A stretch of 64,000 nucleotides of DNA from Herbiconiux sp. A18JL235 (GTDB taxonomy: Bacteria; Actinomycetota; Actinomycetes; Actinomycetales; Microbacteriaceae). This document shows, piece by piece, positions 1 to 8,247 of this stretch (within the stretch, counting starts at the first letter, position 1; each line of letters begins with the position of its first letter). The notes beneath the pieces were generated by a model that searched no databases, had not been told where the DNA came from, and worked only from the letters and a program-made list of their open reading frames with translations. Location: positions 1,922,001 to 1,986,000 of the forward strand of contig NZ_CP162511.1 of the NCBI RefSeq assembly GCF_040939305.1, written 5' to 3'. Made by a program: the position numbers and the translations under genes.

Positions 1-1
1 C

Positions 2-589
2 TCCGCGGCGGCGGGCGCCGCCTACGTGCTGGTGCAGACCGACGGTGCGGGGGCGGAGATCGAGGCGGCGGAGATCGCGACAGTGCTGGGTGCCGCGGGG
101 GCGCTCGGCCTGCGCTCGACCGCCGATGCGGCGGAGGGGGAGGCCGAGCTGGCGTTCCGTCGCAGCTTCCATGCCGCGCTCGAGGCCGACGGCGACGTGC
201 TGGTCGAAGACGTGTGCGTGCCCCGGTCGCGGCTCGCCGAGATGTTCGCGGCGATCGAGCGCATCGGCGCGGCGTACGGGCTGAGCATCCCGACGGTCTC
301 GCACGCGGGCGACGGCAACCTGCACCCGAACTTCGTCATCCCTCGCGAAGGCGCCGCCCGCCCGTCCGGCGCCCCTCTCGAGGTGCCCGACCACGTCTGG
401 GCTGCCGCCGACGAGCTGTTCGAGACCTGCGTGGCGCTCGGGGGAACCCTCACCGGAGAGCACGGGGTGGGGCTGCTCAAGAAGCGCTGGCTGGAGGGCG
501 AACTCGGCGCCGAGCAGCTCGAGTTGCAGAAGCGTGTCAAGGCGGTGTTCGACCCGCGCGGGGTCATGAACCCTGGCAAGGTCTACTGA
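2..589 (+). CDS. FAD-linked oxidase C-terminal part (GlcD-like), 5' truncated by window edge
   Basis: The frame is open from the window edge, so the start and FAD-binding half lie outside. The visible 195 residues are the C-terminal domain of the FAD-binding PCMH flavoprotein family that oxidises 2-hydroxyacids such as glycolate or D-lactate. Diagnostic motifs are HAGDGNLHP, in which the histidines help form the active site, GGTLTGEHGVG, and the closing FDPRGVMNPGK signature. The exact substrate (glycolate versus D-lactate) cannot be decided from this part. The next gene starts 39 bases downstream on the same strand. Confidence 0.9.
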   Translation, partial: SAAAGAAYVLVQTDGAGAEIEAAEIATVLGAAGALGLRSTADAAEGEAELAFRRSFHAALEADGDVLVEDVCVPRSRLAEMFAAIERIGAAYGLSIPTVSHAGDGNLHPNFVIPREGAARPSGAPLEVPDHVWAAADELFETCVALGGTLTGEHGVGLLKKRWLEGELGAEQLELQKRVKAVFDPRGVMNPGKVY

Positions 590-627
590 GGGCCGCTACG
601 CTGGGTGTCGTCCCTGCGAAGTGAGGA

Positions 628-1920
628 ATGCTCTTGAGTGCTTTCGACCCGTCCGGCGCGCCGACCGGCGGCGCCGCCTCGCCGTCCGGGGTGCAGTCAC
701 CCGCCGTGGCCGCGGCCGCACTGCAGTCGCCTGCGCCTCGAGCGCCCGCCGGCGCTCTGCCCGCCGCACCCATGATGCCCGTCGCGACCAGGCCTCGCGG
801 GGCGTCGACCTCGTCGCTCGTGTTCGGCATCGTCGGGCTGCTCGTGCTCGGCTTCGTCTTCCTCGCCGTCATCGGCTACCTGGTGCTCGGCCTCGGGCCG
901 GTCGCGTTCGTCATCTGCGCCGTCGTCGCGCTGGTGCCGCTCGCCGTCGTCATCACGGCCATCACCCTCATCGACCGCTGGGAGCCCGAACCGCGGCCCG
1001 CGCTGTGGTTCGCGTTCCTCTGGGGCGCCGCGGCATCCGTCGCCATCGCGCTCATCGCCGACTTCAGCATCCAGCTCATCGTGTACGCCGCGAGCGACGG
1101 TCTCAACACGACGAGCGAGCTATGGGGGTCGGTCATCCAGGCGCCGGTGGTGGAGGAGGGGGCCAAGGCGGCGGGAATCCTCATCCTGCTGCTGTTCTTC
1201 CGCAAGCAGTTCGACGGCCCGGTCGACGGGCTCGTCTACGGCGCCACCATCGCCGCAGGGTTCGCGTTCACCGAGAACATCCTCTACTTCGGGCAGTCGC
1301 TCATCGAGTCGGGCGGCGTCGGGCTCGGCTTCACCTTCGTGCTGCGGGGCATCATGTCGCCGTTCGCCCACGTCATGTTCACCGCGTGCACCGGTGTCGC
1401 GCTCGGGTTCGCGGTGCGGCGCCGCGCCTGGCTCGCCGGCGTCGGCATCTTCCTGCTCGGCCTGCTGCTCGCGATCGGGCTGCACGCGCTGTGGAACGGC
1501 TCGACCTACCTCGTGGAGGGGCTCGGCGGCTTCTTCCTGCTCTACCTCGTCGTGCAGGTGCCGCTGTTCGCCCTCGCCGTGGTGTTCGTCGTGCTGCTGC
1601 GGCGGGCCGAGACGAGACTCACCAGGGCGAGGTTGCAGGAGTACGCCGCCGCCGGCTGGTTCAGCGACGCCGAGGTCGACATGCTCTCGACGGGCACCGG
1701 GCGCCGGCAGGCGAAGGCCTGGGCACGCACCCTGCCGCCCGGGGGGTCTGCGGCGATGAAGTCGTTCATGAAGCACGCCACCCGGCTCGCCTTCGTGCGG
1801 CAGCGGATGCTCGTCGGCCGTTCCGCGATCGGCCCGCGGCATGACGAGGCGCAGCTGCTCGACGAGCTGCTCGCCGACCGGGCGGCGCTCGGAACCGTGC
1901 TGCAGGCGCGCGGGGTGTGA
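628..1920 (+). CDS. PrsW family intramembrane metalloprotease
   Basis: The protein has 430 residues: a Pro/Ala-rich cytoplasmic N-terminus of about 60 residues, then roughly eight hydrophobic segments. It carries the PrsW hallmarks: an EEGAK motif (E176/E177) in a membrane segment, FTENILY near 215, H247 in HVMFT and GLHALWN near 285, which together supply the putative zinc site. In Bacillus PrsW performs site-1 cleavage of an anti-sigma factor; the substrate here is unknown and no anti-sigma factor gene is nearby. The ATG at 628 is chosen because it opens the Ala/Pro-rich leader seen in actinobacterial homologues; no strong ribosome binding site precedes it. Confidence 0.85.
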   Translation: MLLSAFDPSGAPTGGAASPSGVQSPAVAAAALQSPAPRAPAGALPAAPMMPVATRPRGASTSSLVFGIVGLLVLGFVFLAVIGYLVLGLGPVAFVICAVVALVPLAVVITAITLIDRWEPEPRPALWFAFLWGAAASVAIALIADFSIQLIVYAASDGLNTTSELWGSVIQAPVVEEGAKAAGILILLLFFRKQFDGPVDGLVYGATIAAGFAFTENILYFGQSLIESGGVGLGFTFVLRGIMSPFAHVMFTACTGVALGFAVRRRAWLAGVGIFLLGLLLAIGLHALWNGSTYLVEGLGGFFLLYLVVQVPLFALAVVFVVLLRRAETRLTRARLQEYAAAGWFSDAEVDMLSTGTGRRQAKAWARTLPPGGSAAMKSFMKHATRLAFVRQRMLVGRSAIGPRHDEAQLLDELLADRAALGTVLQARGV

Positions 1921-1947
1921 CGTCGTGACCCCGTGACCGTGTGACTT

Positions 1948-1967
1948 GCCCGGCGGGCGGGCCTTTT
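1948..1967 (+). terminator. weak hairpin with T-run after the PrsW gene
   Basis: GCCCG and CGGGC form a 5-bp GC stem around a 5-base loop, followed by C and TTTT. The T-run overlaps the -35 box of the next promoter. The stem is short, so termination may be partial. Confidence 0.35.
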
Positions 1968-1994
1968 GACCTGTCCCTCCGGGTGGGCTTGGAT
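1966..1994 (+). promoter_or_regulatory. promoter of the FKBP gene (leaderless)
   Basis: TTGACC (1966-1971), a 17-base spacer and TTGGAT (1989-1994) are followed after 6 bases by the ATG at 2001. This places transcription start on or next to the A of the start codon, so the mRNA would have no 5' leader. Confidence 0.6.
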
Positions 1995-2000
1995 GGAGTC

Positions 2001-2375
2001 ATGACAGATTCCACCGGTTCCAAGCCCGAGATCGAATTCCCCGAAGGCCCCGCCCCCACCACGCTCGAGATCGTCGACATCGTCGAGGGCACCGGCGCCG
2101 AAGCCGTTCCCGGCGGCACCGTCGAGGTGCACTACCTCGGCGTCGAGTACGAGACCGGCGAAGAGTTCGACTCCTCCTGGAACCGTGGCGAGACCATCAG
2201 CTTCCCCCTGAACGGCCTCATCGCCGGCTGGCAGGAGGGCATCCCCGGCATGAAGGCCGGCGGCCGCCGCAAGCTCACCATCCCCCCGCACCTCGCCTAC
2301 GGCCCCGCCGGCTCCGGCCACTTCCTCGCGGGCAAGACGCTGATCTTCGTGATCGACCTGATCTCTGTGCCGTGA
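2001..2375 (+). CDS. FKBP-type peptidyl-prolyl cis-trans isomerase
   Basis: This 124-residue single-domain FKBP catalyses cis-trans isomerisation of prolyl bonds in the cytoplasm; no signal peptide is seen. Family signatures are VEVHYLGVEYETGEEFDSSW, then FPLNGLIAGWQEGIPGMKAGGRRKLTIPP and LAYGP (given here in pieces as landmarks), closing with LIFVIDLISV. Start at the ATG at 2001 rather than the upstream in-frame GTG at 1941 is chosen because a canonical promoter ends 6 bases before it and the conserved domain begins about 15 residues in. It is followed by a long repeat-containing gap. Confidence 0.93.
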   Translation: MTDSTGSKPEIEFPEGPAPTTLEIVDIVEGTGAEAVPGGTVEVHYLGVEYETGEEFDSSWNRGETISFPLNGLIAGWQEGIPGMKAGGRRKLTIPPHLAYGPAGSGHFLAGKTLIFVIDLISVP

Positions 2376-2447
2376 TGTTGCCGTCGGGGCCGTGCTGCGC
2401 GCGGCTCCGACGGGTCGCGCCGCCGCTGCTGCGGCGCGACGCGGCGT

Positions 2448-2613
2448 GTGAAGGGGTGGTCGCTGGCGCGGCCACCCCTTCACCTTGGGTCGTCGACAAC
2501 GGCCCGTTGCGTCGCCCCTCGTGGCTCCCGCCCGAGCACTCTGCGCGACCAACATGGGTGGCCGCTGGCGCGGCCACCCTTCACCTCGCCGCCTTGGGTC
2601 GTCGATAACGGCC
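2448..2613. repeat. two diverged direct copies of a hairpin unit
   Basis: Copy A (2448-2504) begins with a perfect 12-bp inverted repeat, GTGAAGGGGTGG paired with CCACCCCTTCAC, and ends TTGGGTCGTCGACAACGGCC. Copy B (2556-2613) has the core GGGTGGCC/GGCCACCC with the same loop GCTGGCGC and ends TTGGGTCGTCGATAACGGCC. The two share the loop and the 20-base tail with one difference, so they are a genuine duplication rather than chance GC-rich similarity. Confidence 0.75.
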
Positions 2614-2669
2614 TTTTGGCCTCGGGCCTCGGGCCTCGCTCGGGGTTCGTGCTCGTGACAGGTGCGCGT

Positions 2670-2721
2670 TGGTCGCGCAAACTGTCCCCATTTCGCGAGA
2701 TGCGAGCAATTTGCGCGACCA
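2670..2721. repeat. 52-base REP-like palindrome, copy 1
   Basis: The element starts TGGTCGCGCAAA and ends TTTGCGCGACCA, an exact 12-base inverted repeat, and the interior is also largely self-complementary around a central TTCGCGAGA. A second element of exactly the same length and with the same ends lies at 47592-47643. Confidence 0.8.
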
Positions 2722-2851
2722 ATGTGGGCTGGCTCAGTCTCGTGCGGCGGGGTGGGGTGGGGCGGTTTGCGCGACCAGCGTGGGGGGTGGTTGGCACAGC
2801 TAGACTTATCTGCCGGGAAATTCGAGTTCCGGGGTGACGAGAGGTGCGGGC

Positions 2852-5188
2852 GTGGCGGATTCCGAACTCGCGGGGGAGCGGGACTACGTGGCCGGGCTGT
2901 ACGCACGGCTCGACGGGCTGCGGGCTGAGGCGGAGCGGGAGCTCGCCTCGGTGCGGCGCGAGAGCGTGGGCGGCAACCACCAGTCGCGCTCCGAGCGGGA
3001 TGCGTTCGCGCGCGTGTACGAAGACCGCATCCGTCAGCTGCGCGACGTGGGGGAGCGCCTCGCCTTCGGCCGCCTCGAGCTCGCCGATCCGGGTGACGGC
3101 GACAGCGGCACCGGTTCGCGTGACGCGCGCGCCGACGGCGCGAGCGACGCCGACCGCGACACCCGCGCCGACGGCGCCGATGGCGTCGATGGCGCTGCGG
3201 GATCGCGGCTGCGCTACATCGGGCGTATAGGGCTCCGCGACGAGAACCTCGAGCCGCTGCTGCTCGACTGGCGCGCGCCGCAGGCGGCAGCGTTCTACCA
3301 GGCCACCGCGGCCACGCCCCTCGGTGCCCGTGCCCGCCGTCACCTCACCACTCGCGGCCGCGAGGTGGTGCACATCGAGGACGAGGTCTTCGACACCGCT
3401 CTCCTCGACGAGGAGGGAACCCGCCTCCAGGGCGAGGGGGCCCTGCTCGCCGCGCTCTCCGCGCAGCGCACCGGCCGCATGCACGACATCGTGTCGACGA
3501 TCCAGGCCGAGCAGGACCGCATCATCCGTTCCGAGCTCTCAGGGGTTCTCGTGGTGCAGGGCGGCCCCGGCACCGGCAAGACCGCCGTGGCCCTCCACCG
3601 CGCCGCCTACCTGCTCTACACGCACCGCGAACGCCTCGGCTCGAGCGGTGTGCTCGTCGTGGGCCCGAGCCGCGCCTTCCTGCAGTACATCAACGCGGTG
3701 CTGCCGAGCCTCGGCGAGACCGGTGTGGTGCTGGCGAGCCTGGGGCAGCTCTACCCGGGGGTGGAGGCGGTCGCCGACGACGAGCCCGCCGTCGCCGCGC
3801 TGAAGGGGTCGTCGGAGATGGCGGCGCTCATCCGTCGTGCCGTGCGCTCCCGTCAGCGCGTGCCCGCCGAACCGCAGACGCTCGAGGTGAACGGGGAGCG
3901 CATCGAGCTGCTGCCGCAGGCCATCGCCGATGCCATCGCGAAGGCGCGCGAGTCGGGCAAGCCCTACAACGAGGCACGCGTGTCGTTCGTGAAGACCATG
4001 CTCGGCCAGCTCACCAAGCAGCTCGCCGAGCAGCTGCGCCGCCGCGGGGGCACGGTCGACGACGCCGACCTCGCGTACCTCCGCGAAGACATCCGCACCG
4101 CCTACGACGTGCGCGTCGCGCTCAACACCGCGTGGATCCCGCTCACCCCCGAGAAGCTCCTCGAAGACCTCTATGCCAGGCCGCAGTGGCTCACCTCGCT
4201 CACCGGCCACTGGTCGAAGGCCAAGCGCGAGCTGCTGCGCCGGGAGCGGGGCTCGGCGTTCACCGTCTCCGACGTGCCGCTGCTCGACGAGGCTGCCGAA
4301 CTGCTCGGCGAGTACGACGAGGGCGACAGTGCCCGCAAGCGTGCCGAGAAGGCCCAGCACAAGCGCGACCTCGAGAACGCGAAGAACGCGATCCGCAACA
4401 TGGACGTCGCGGGCCTGGTCTCGGCCGAGACGGTCGTGGCGGGCTTCGCCGAGAGCGCGGCGAGCCTCACCACGGCCGAGCGGGCCGCCTCCGACCGCAC
4501 CTGGACCTACGGGCACATCGTCGTCGACGAGGCTCAGGAGCTCTCACCCATGCAGTGGCGGCTGCTGCTGCGCCGCGCCCCGCTGCGCTCCTTCACCATC
4601 GTCGGCGACATCGCCCAGGCGAGTTCGGCGGCCTCGGCCACGAGCTGGAGCTCGACCCTCGACCCGCTGCTCGGCGATTCTTGGCGTCTCGAGGAGCTCA
4701 CGGTGAACTACCGCACTCCCGCGCAGATCGTCGACGCCGCCGAGCGCGTGGCGGTGGCCGGCGGCCTCGAGGTGACGCACTCACGCTCGGTGCGCACCAC
4801 CGACTGGCCGGTCGAGGCGCTCTCGTCGACGACGGACGCGGAACTCGGCTCGCTCGTCGAGCGCATCGCCGCCGAGATGGTCGGCGGGGGCGGCACCACG
4901 GCCGTGATCGCCGCCGACTCTGCGGTCTCGGCGACAGCCGACGCGCTGACCGAGGCGTTCGGTGATCGGGTCGGTGTCGGCGCAGCGGGGCTCTCGCGCC
5001 CCGTCGCCGTCATCAACCCCGCGGAGGCGAAGGGGCTCGAGTTCGACAACGTGGTGCTGGTCTCCCCGGCCGCCGTCGTCGACCAGAACGCGCGGGGCGC
5101 ATCCGCTCTCTACGTCGCGATGACCAGGCCGACGCAGCGGCTCGTGCTCGTGCTCGCATCGGGGGAGACGCCGCCCGCCGGGCTCTGA
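2852..5188 (+). CDS. helD: HelD/HelR-type RNA polymerase recycling helicase (UvrD-like SF1)
   Basis: The protein has about 778 residues. After an N-terminal coiled region (residues 1-60) comes a UvrD-like motor: Walker A GGPGTGKTA near 236, Walker B VVDEAQELSP near 556, GDIAQASSA, VNYRTPAQI, and the C-terminal EAKGLEFDNVVLVSP and LYVAMTRP motifs. Proteins of this HelD family bind RNA polymerase and release it from stalled complexes or from rifampicin; that is family knowledge, not shown here. Residues about 88-115 form an Asp/Ala/Gly-rich low-complexity insert. The GTG at 2852 is preferred over the in-frame GTG at 2834 because GAGAGG sits at ribosome-binding distance. It converges with the MFS gene, 34 bases away. 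Confidence 0.88.
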   Translation: MADSELAGERDYVAGLYARLDGLRAEAERELASVRRESVGGNHQSRSERDAFARVYEDRIRQLRDVGERLAFGRLELADPGDGDSGTGSRDARADGASDADRDTRADGADGVDGAAGSRLRYIGRIGLRDENLEPLLLDWRAPQAAAFYQATAATPLGARARRHLTTRGREVVHIEDEVFDTALLDEEGTRLQGEGALLAALSAQRTGRMHDIVSTIQAEQDRIIRSELSGVLVVQGGPGTGKTAVALHRAAYLLYTHRERLGSSGVLVVGPSRAFLQYINAVLPSLGETGVVLASLGQLYPGVEAVADDEPAVAALKGSSEMAALIRRAVRSRQRVPAEPQTLEVNGERIELLPQAIADAIAKARESGKPYNEARVSFVKTMLGQLTKQLAEQLRRRGGTVDDADLAYLREDIRTAYDVRVALNTAWIPLTPEKLLEDLYARPQWLTSLTGHWSKAKRELLRRERGSAFTVSDVPLLDEAAELLGEYDEGDSARKRAEKAQHKRDLENAKNAIRNMDVAGLVSAETVVAGFAESAASLTTAERAASDRTWTYGHIVVDEAQELSPMQWRLLLRRAPLRSFTIVGDIAQASSAASATSWSSTLDPLLGDSWRLEELTVNYRTPAQIVDAAERVAVAGGLEVTHSRSVRTTDWPVEALSSTTDAELGSLVERIAAEMVGGGGTTAVIAADSAVSATADALTEAFGDRVGVGAAGLSRPVAVINPAEAKGLEFDNVVLVSPAAVVDQNARGASALYVAMTRPTQRLVLVLASGETPPAGL

Positions 5189-5222
5189 GATGCGGGCCCG
5201 CTCGCGCGCCGGTGCCCTGGCC

Positions 5223-6545
5223 TCACGGCAGTGGGTTCAGGGCGTCGTAGGCGCGGAAGGTGTGCACGAGGCGCAGGATGAGCGCCGCCGCCACGACGAT
5301 CACGATCCCGCCGAGAAGGGGAGGGAACCAGAGCGCCGCGAACACCGACAGCAGCCCGACGTACATGTCGCCGATGCGGGGCCCGCCCGTCACGACGACG
5401 GTGAACACACCCTGGAGCCGCCCGCGCATGTTGTCGGGCACCGCGGTCTGCAGCATCGTCGACCGGAAGATGGCGCTCACCTCGTCGGAGGCCCCCGACG
5501 CGGCGAGTGCCAGCGAGGCGAGCACGAGCGCCGTGACGTTCACCTCCGAGAAGTCGTCGTTCGCGGGTGCCCCGGCGAGTGTGGTGACGAGCAGCACCAA
5601 CCCGAACAGCGCGATGCTCACGCCGTACGACTGCACGGCGCGCGCGATGGCCCTGCCCTGCCAGCGCACCCCGCCGAGCCGGCCGGAGAAGACGCTCGCC
5701 AGCATCGTTCCGATCGCCGAGGCGGCGGTGAGGATGCCGACGGTGATGGGGCCGCCGCCGATGACGAGCACGCCGATGGCGGGGAACAGCACGCGCGGCT
5801 GCCCGAAGGTCATCGCCGCGATGTCGATGAGGAAGGAGGCGCGGATGTTCGGCGCGCGCTTCAGGAAGGCGAACCCGTGCTTCAGCGAGTCGAGACCCGG
5901 GCGATGGATGTCGCCCTCGGGCAGGATGCGCGGGAGGCCGAGGATGCCGACGAACGCCGCGACGAAGAGGATGACGTCGATCGTGTAGGTCCAGCCGTAG
6001 CCGACCGTGGCCACCAGCACGCCCGCGAGGGCCGGGCCCAGCGTGACCATCACGCCGATGGTGATGCCGTTGAGGGCCGCGGCCGCAGGCAGGAGCTCGC
6101 GCGGCAGGATGCGTGGGTAGATCGCCGCACGCGTCGTCTGGATGACTGTCGCCGCCACGGCGTTCACCGTCGCCAGCGCGTAGAGGGCGGCGACACTGTC
6201 GGCGCCCGTCCAGGCGAGGGTGGCGAGCAGTGCCGTCGAACCCCACGCGACGATCGCGGCGAGGAGGGCGACCCTCCGGCGGTCGAAGGCGTCGGCGAGC
6301 ATCCCGCCGTAGAGACCGGCGATGATCATGGGCAGCAGGGCGAACAGCGCGACCCCGGAGACCGCGAGGGTCGACTCGGTGAGGCGGTAGATGTCGAGTC
6401 CGACGGCCACGATTGTCATCTGGCTGCCGATGCCCGAGATCGCCTGGCCCGCCCACAACCGCGCGAACGCGGGGCTGGCCCGCAGCGGAGTGAGATCGGC
6501 GAACGGATTGCGTCGCGCGGCCGGCTCCGACTGCGGGTCGCTCAC
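5223..6545 (-). CDS. MFS transporter
   Basis: The product has 440 residues with about twelve hydrophobic segments and the usual MFS layout, including a GGMLADAFDRRRV loop between TM2 and TM3. It resembles the drug/siderophore exporter group of actinobacteria (opening ASPAFARLWAGQAISGIGSQM). Start is the GTG at 6545, whose GTGA overlaps the TGA of the upstream oxygenase gene, so the two are translationally coupled. The pairing suggests export of, or protection from, a compound related to the oxygenase reaction, which is inference. Substrate unknown. Confidence 0.85.
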   Translation of the reverse strand: MSDPQSEPAARRNPFADLTPLRASPAFARLWAGQAISGIGSQMTIVAVGLDIYRLTESTLAVSGVALFALLPMIIAGLYGGMLADAFDRRRVALLAAIVAWGSTALLATLAWTGADSVAALYALATVNAVAATVIQTTRAAIYPRILPRELLPAAAALNGITIGVMVTLGPALAGVLVATVGYGWTYTIDVILFVAAFVGILGLPRILPEGDIHRPGLDSLKHGFAFLKRAPNIRASFLIDIAAMTFGQPRVLFPAIGVLVIGGGPITVGILTAASAIGTMLASVFSGRLGGVRWQGRAIARAVQSYGVSIALFGLVLLVTTLAGAPANDDFSEVNVTALVLASLALAASGASDEVSAIFRSTMLQTAVPDNMRGRLQGVFTVVVTGGPRIGDMYVGLLSVFAALWFPPLLGGIVIVVAAALILRLVHTFRAYDALNPLP

Positions 6546-7612
6546 GCGATGCTGTTCTGCGCGGCGGCGGCCGCGTTCTTCTCCACGAGGTCGGAGTGGT
6601 GGATCGCCGCCACGTCGGGGTGGGCGCGCAGCCGGCTCTTGAACGCGTTCTCGCCGTAGGTGGTGAAGATCGGGTTGCCGGGGTCGACGGTGATGCCGCG
6701 CGCCTCGGCAGCGAGCTCCTCGGGGAGGGTGAGCACGGGGATCGTCGAGTCGAGCGCCGGGGCGTAGAAGAACGGGATCGAGATGCGGTCGGTGCCGATG
6801 CGCGGCGAGATGACGCGGTGCACCGTCGCCTTGAGGTAGCCGTCGGTCGCGACCTCGAGCAGCTCGCCGATGTTCACGACGAAGGCGCCGTCGATCGGGG
6901 GAGCGTCGATCCACTCACCGTCCTTCTCCACCTGCAGGCCGCCCTTGCCGGGCTCGACGAGGAGGAGGGTGAGTACGCCGCTGTCCTTGTGCGCGCCGAC
7001 GCCCTGCTTGGGCTCCGGGTCGCTCTTGCCGGGGTAGCGCACGATCTTGATGAGGGTGGAGGGGCGCTCGGCGAAGGCCTCGTCGAAGACGTCCTCGGAT
7101 GCGCCGAGCGAGACGGCCCAGGCGCGCAGCAGGGTGAGGGCGACGCGGCTGAGCTCGTCGTACCACTCGGAGACCGTCGTCTGGAGCTCGGGGAGCGCAT
7201 CCGGCCACTGGTTCGGGCCTTCGAGCCGCATGAAGTCGGGCGCGTCGGGGTCGGTGACCGGCTCGCGCTCGGTGCCGATGTCGATCTGCTCGCGCCAATC
7301 GACCTTGCCCTGGGTGAGCTCGCCGCCGACGCGGGTGTAGCCGCGGAAGTGCGGGCTCCTGATGTTCTCGATCGCCATCTTGTCGGCCTCGGGAAGGTCG
7401 AAGAAGCGGCGCGAGACGGCCATCACGTCGTCGATCAGCTGCTGGGGCACGCCGTGCCCGGTGAGGTAGAAGAAGCCGTAGTCGTGGGTGGCCTCGCGCA
7501 GGTCGACCCGGAAGGCCTCCGCCTCGGCGTCGCCCTGCGAGAGGCGGCTGAGGTCGAGAACCGGCAGGGTGGCCGAGTCGAGGGTGCTGGTGCTGGGGAT
7601 GTCGAGTGTCAT
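6542..7612 (-). CDS. isopenicillin N synthase-like 2-oxoglutarate/Fe(II) oxygenase
   Basis: The protein has 356 residues and two family domains: the DIOX_N region (LPVLDLSRL, DYGFFYLTGHGVP) and the 2OG-FeII oxygenase domain with the iron ligands H206 and D208 (GAHKDSG) and a second histidine near 262 (VHRVISPR), followed by RISIPFF, where R and S bind 2-oxoglutarate. It is a cytoplasmic oxidase of unknown substrate. The ATG at 7612 is preferred to an in-frame start 36 bases upstream because conserved sequence follows soon after and a purine-rich stretch (ACGGAAA) precedes it. It forms an operon with the MFS gene. Confidence 0.85.
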   Translation of the reverse strand: MTLDIPSTSTLDSATLPVLDLSRLSQGDAEAEAFRVDLREATHDYGFFYLTGHGVPQQLIDDVMAVSRRFFDLPEADKMAIENIRSPHFRGYTRVGGELTQGKVDWREQIDIGTEREPVTDPDAPDFMRLEGPNQWPDALPELQTTVSEWYDELSRVALTLLRAWAVSLGASEDVFDEAFAERPSTLIKIVRYPGKSDPEPKQGVGAHKDSGVLTLLLVEPGKGGLQVEKDGEWIDAPPIDGAFVVNIGELLEVATDGYLKATVHRVISPRIGTDRISIPFFYAPALDSTIPVLTLPEELAAEARGITVDPGNPIFTTYGENAFKSRLRAHPDVAAIHHSDLVEKNAAAAAQNSIA

Positions 7613-7807
7613 TTTCCGTCCGTTCCGCGAACTACTAACGCATGTCAACTATGGTGTGTTCCCGGTTCGCCGTCGAACTGGAGCACCGAATGTTACGACG
7701 GCGTTTCTGCTAAGCTCTTCAGGTTGCCGTGTGAACGGCCGCGGATAAAGAGAGCCACAGCATCCGGCTGACTGGCACCGCGCAACGAGAGAAAGGGGAT
7801 CCCATCT

Positions 7808-8077
7808 ATGGCACTCGAAGCAGACGTCAAGAAGGCGATCATCGACGAGTACGCTACCCACCCCGGTGACACCGGATCCCCTGAGGTGCAGGTCGCCATC
7901 CTGACCAAGCGCATCAAGGACCTCACGGAGCACCTGAAGGAGCACAAGCACGACCACCACTCGCGTCGTGGCCTCCTCATCCTCGTGGGTCAGCGTCGTC
8001 GCCTCCTCGGCTACCTCCAGGACATCGACATCGAGCGCTACCGCTCGCTGATCGAGCGTCTCGGCCTCCGCCGCTAA
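7808..8077 (+). CDS. rpsO: 30S ribosomal protein S15
   Basis: The 89-residue product matches S15 over its full length ([38 protein letters not shown]). S15 binds 16S rRNA early in assembly of the small subunit platform. A strong ribosome binding site (AGAAAGGGG) precedes the ATG. About 130 bases of upstream sequence contain a possible -10 TAAGCT near 7711. In most actinobacteria pnp follows directly; here pnp is about 4.8 kb downstream and rpsO has its own terminator. Confidence 0.98.
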   Translation: MALEADVKKAIIDEYATHPGDTGSPEVQVAILTKRIKDLTEHLKEHKHDHHSRRGLLILVGQRRRLLGYLQDIDIERYRSLIERLGLRR

Positions 8078-8102
8078 GCGACCGGGTCGTCTCAGACGTC
8101 AC

Positions 8103-8137
8103 AGAAGGCCGTCACCCTCCGGGGTGGCGGCCTTTCT
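8103..8137 (+). terminator. rho-independent-like terminator after rpsO
   Basis: AGAAGGCCGTCACC pairs with GGTGGCGGCCTTTCT around CTCCGG, giving a long GC-rich stem with one G-U pair and a short T-rich 3' end. It closes the rpsO transcript before the flavin monooxygenase gene. Confidence 0.8.
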
Positions 8138-8247
8138 GCATTCCTGCTCGAGGTCGGGAATAGATTCGCCGACGGGGTGTTGAGAAGGATGTTCATGCAA
8201 ACGCATTGAAAGCCGCGACAGGCGGCAGAGTGACTTGAGAGGTCGAC

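Larger units (their letters stand above)
2376..2851. other. 476-base gap with hairpins, direct repeats and a REP-like palindrome, no gene
   Basis: No coding sequence with homologous features is visible. The gap holds two related hairpin units (2448-2504 and 2556-2613), a triple repeat of CCTCGGG around 2625-2640, a 52-base palindrome (2670-2721) and two isolated half-sites ending GCGCGACCA near 2541-2552 and 2766-2777. The half-site sequence recurs at 47.6 kb. The promoter and ribosome binding site of the downstream helicase gene also lie here (GAGAGG about 8 bases before 2852). Confidence 0.7.

Noticed and set aside
2376..2851. Open frames of 80-130 codons in the repeat-rich gap
   Set aside because: They cross palindromes and repeats, have no ribosome binding site or homology, and codon composition is irregular.
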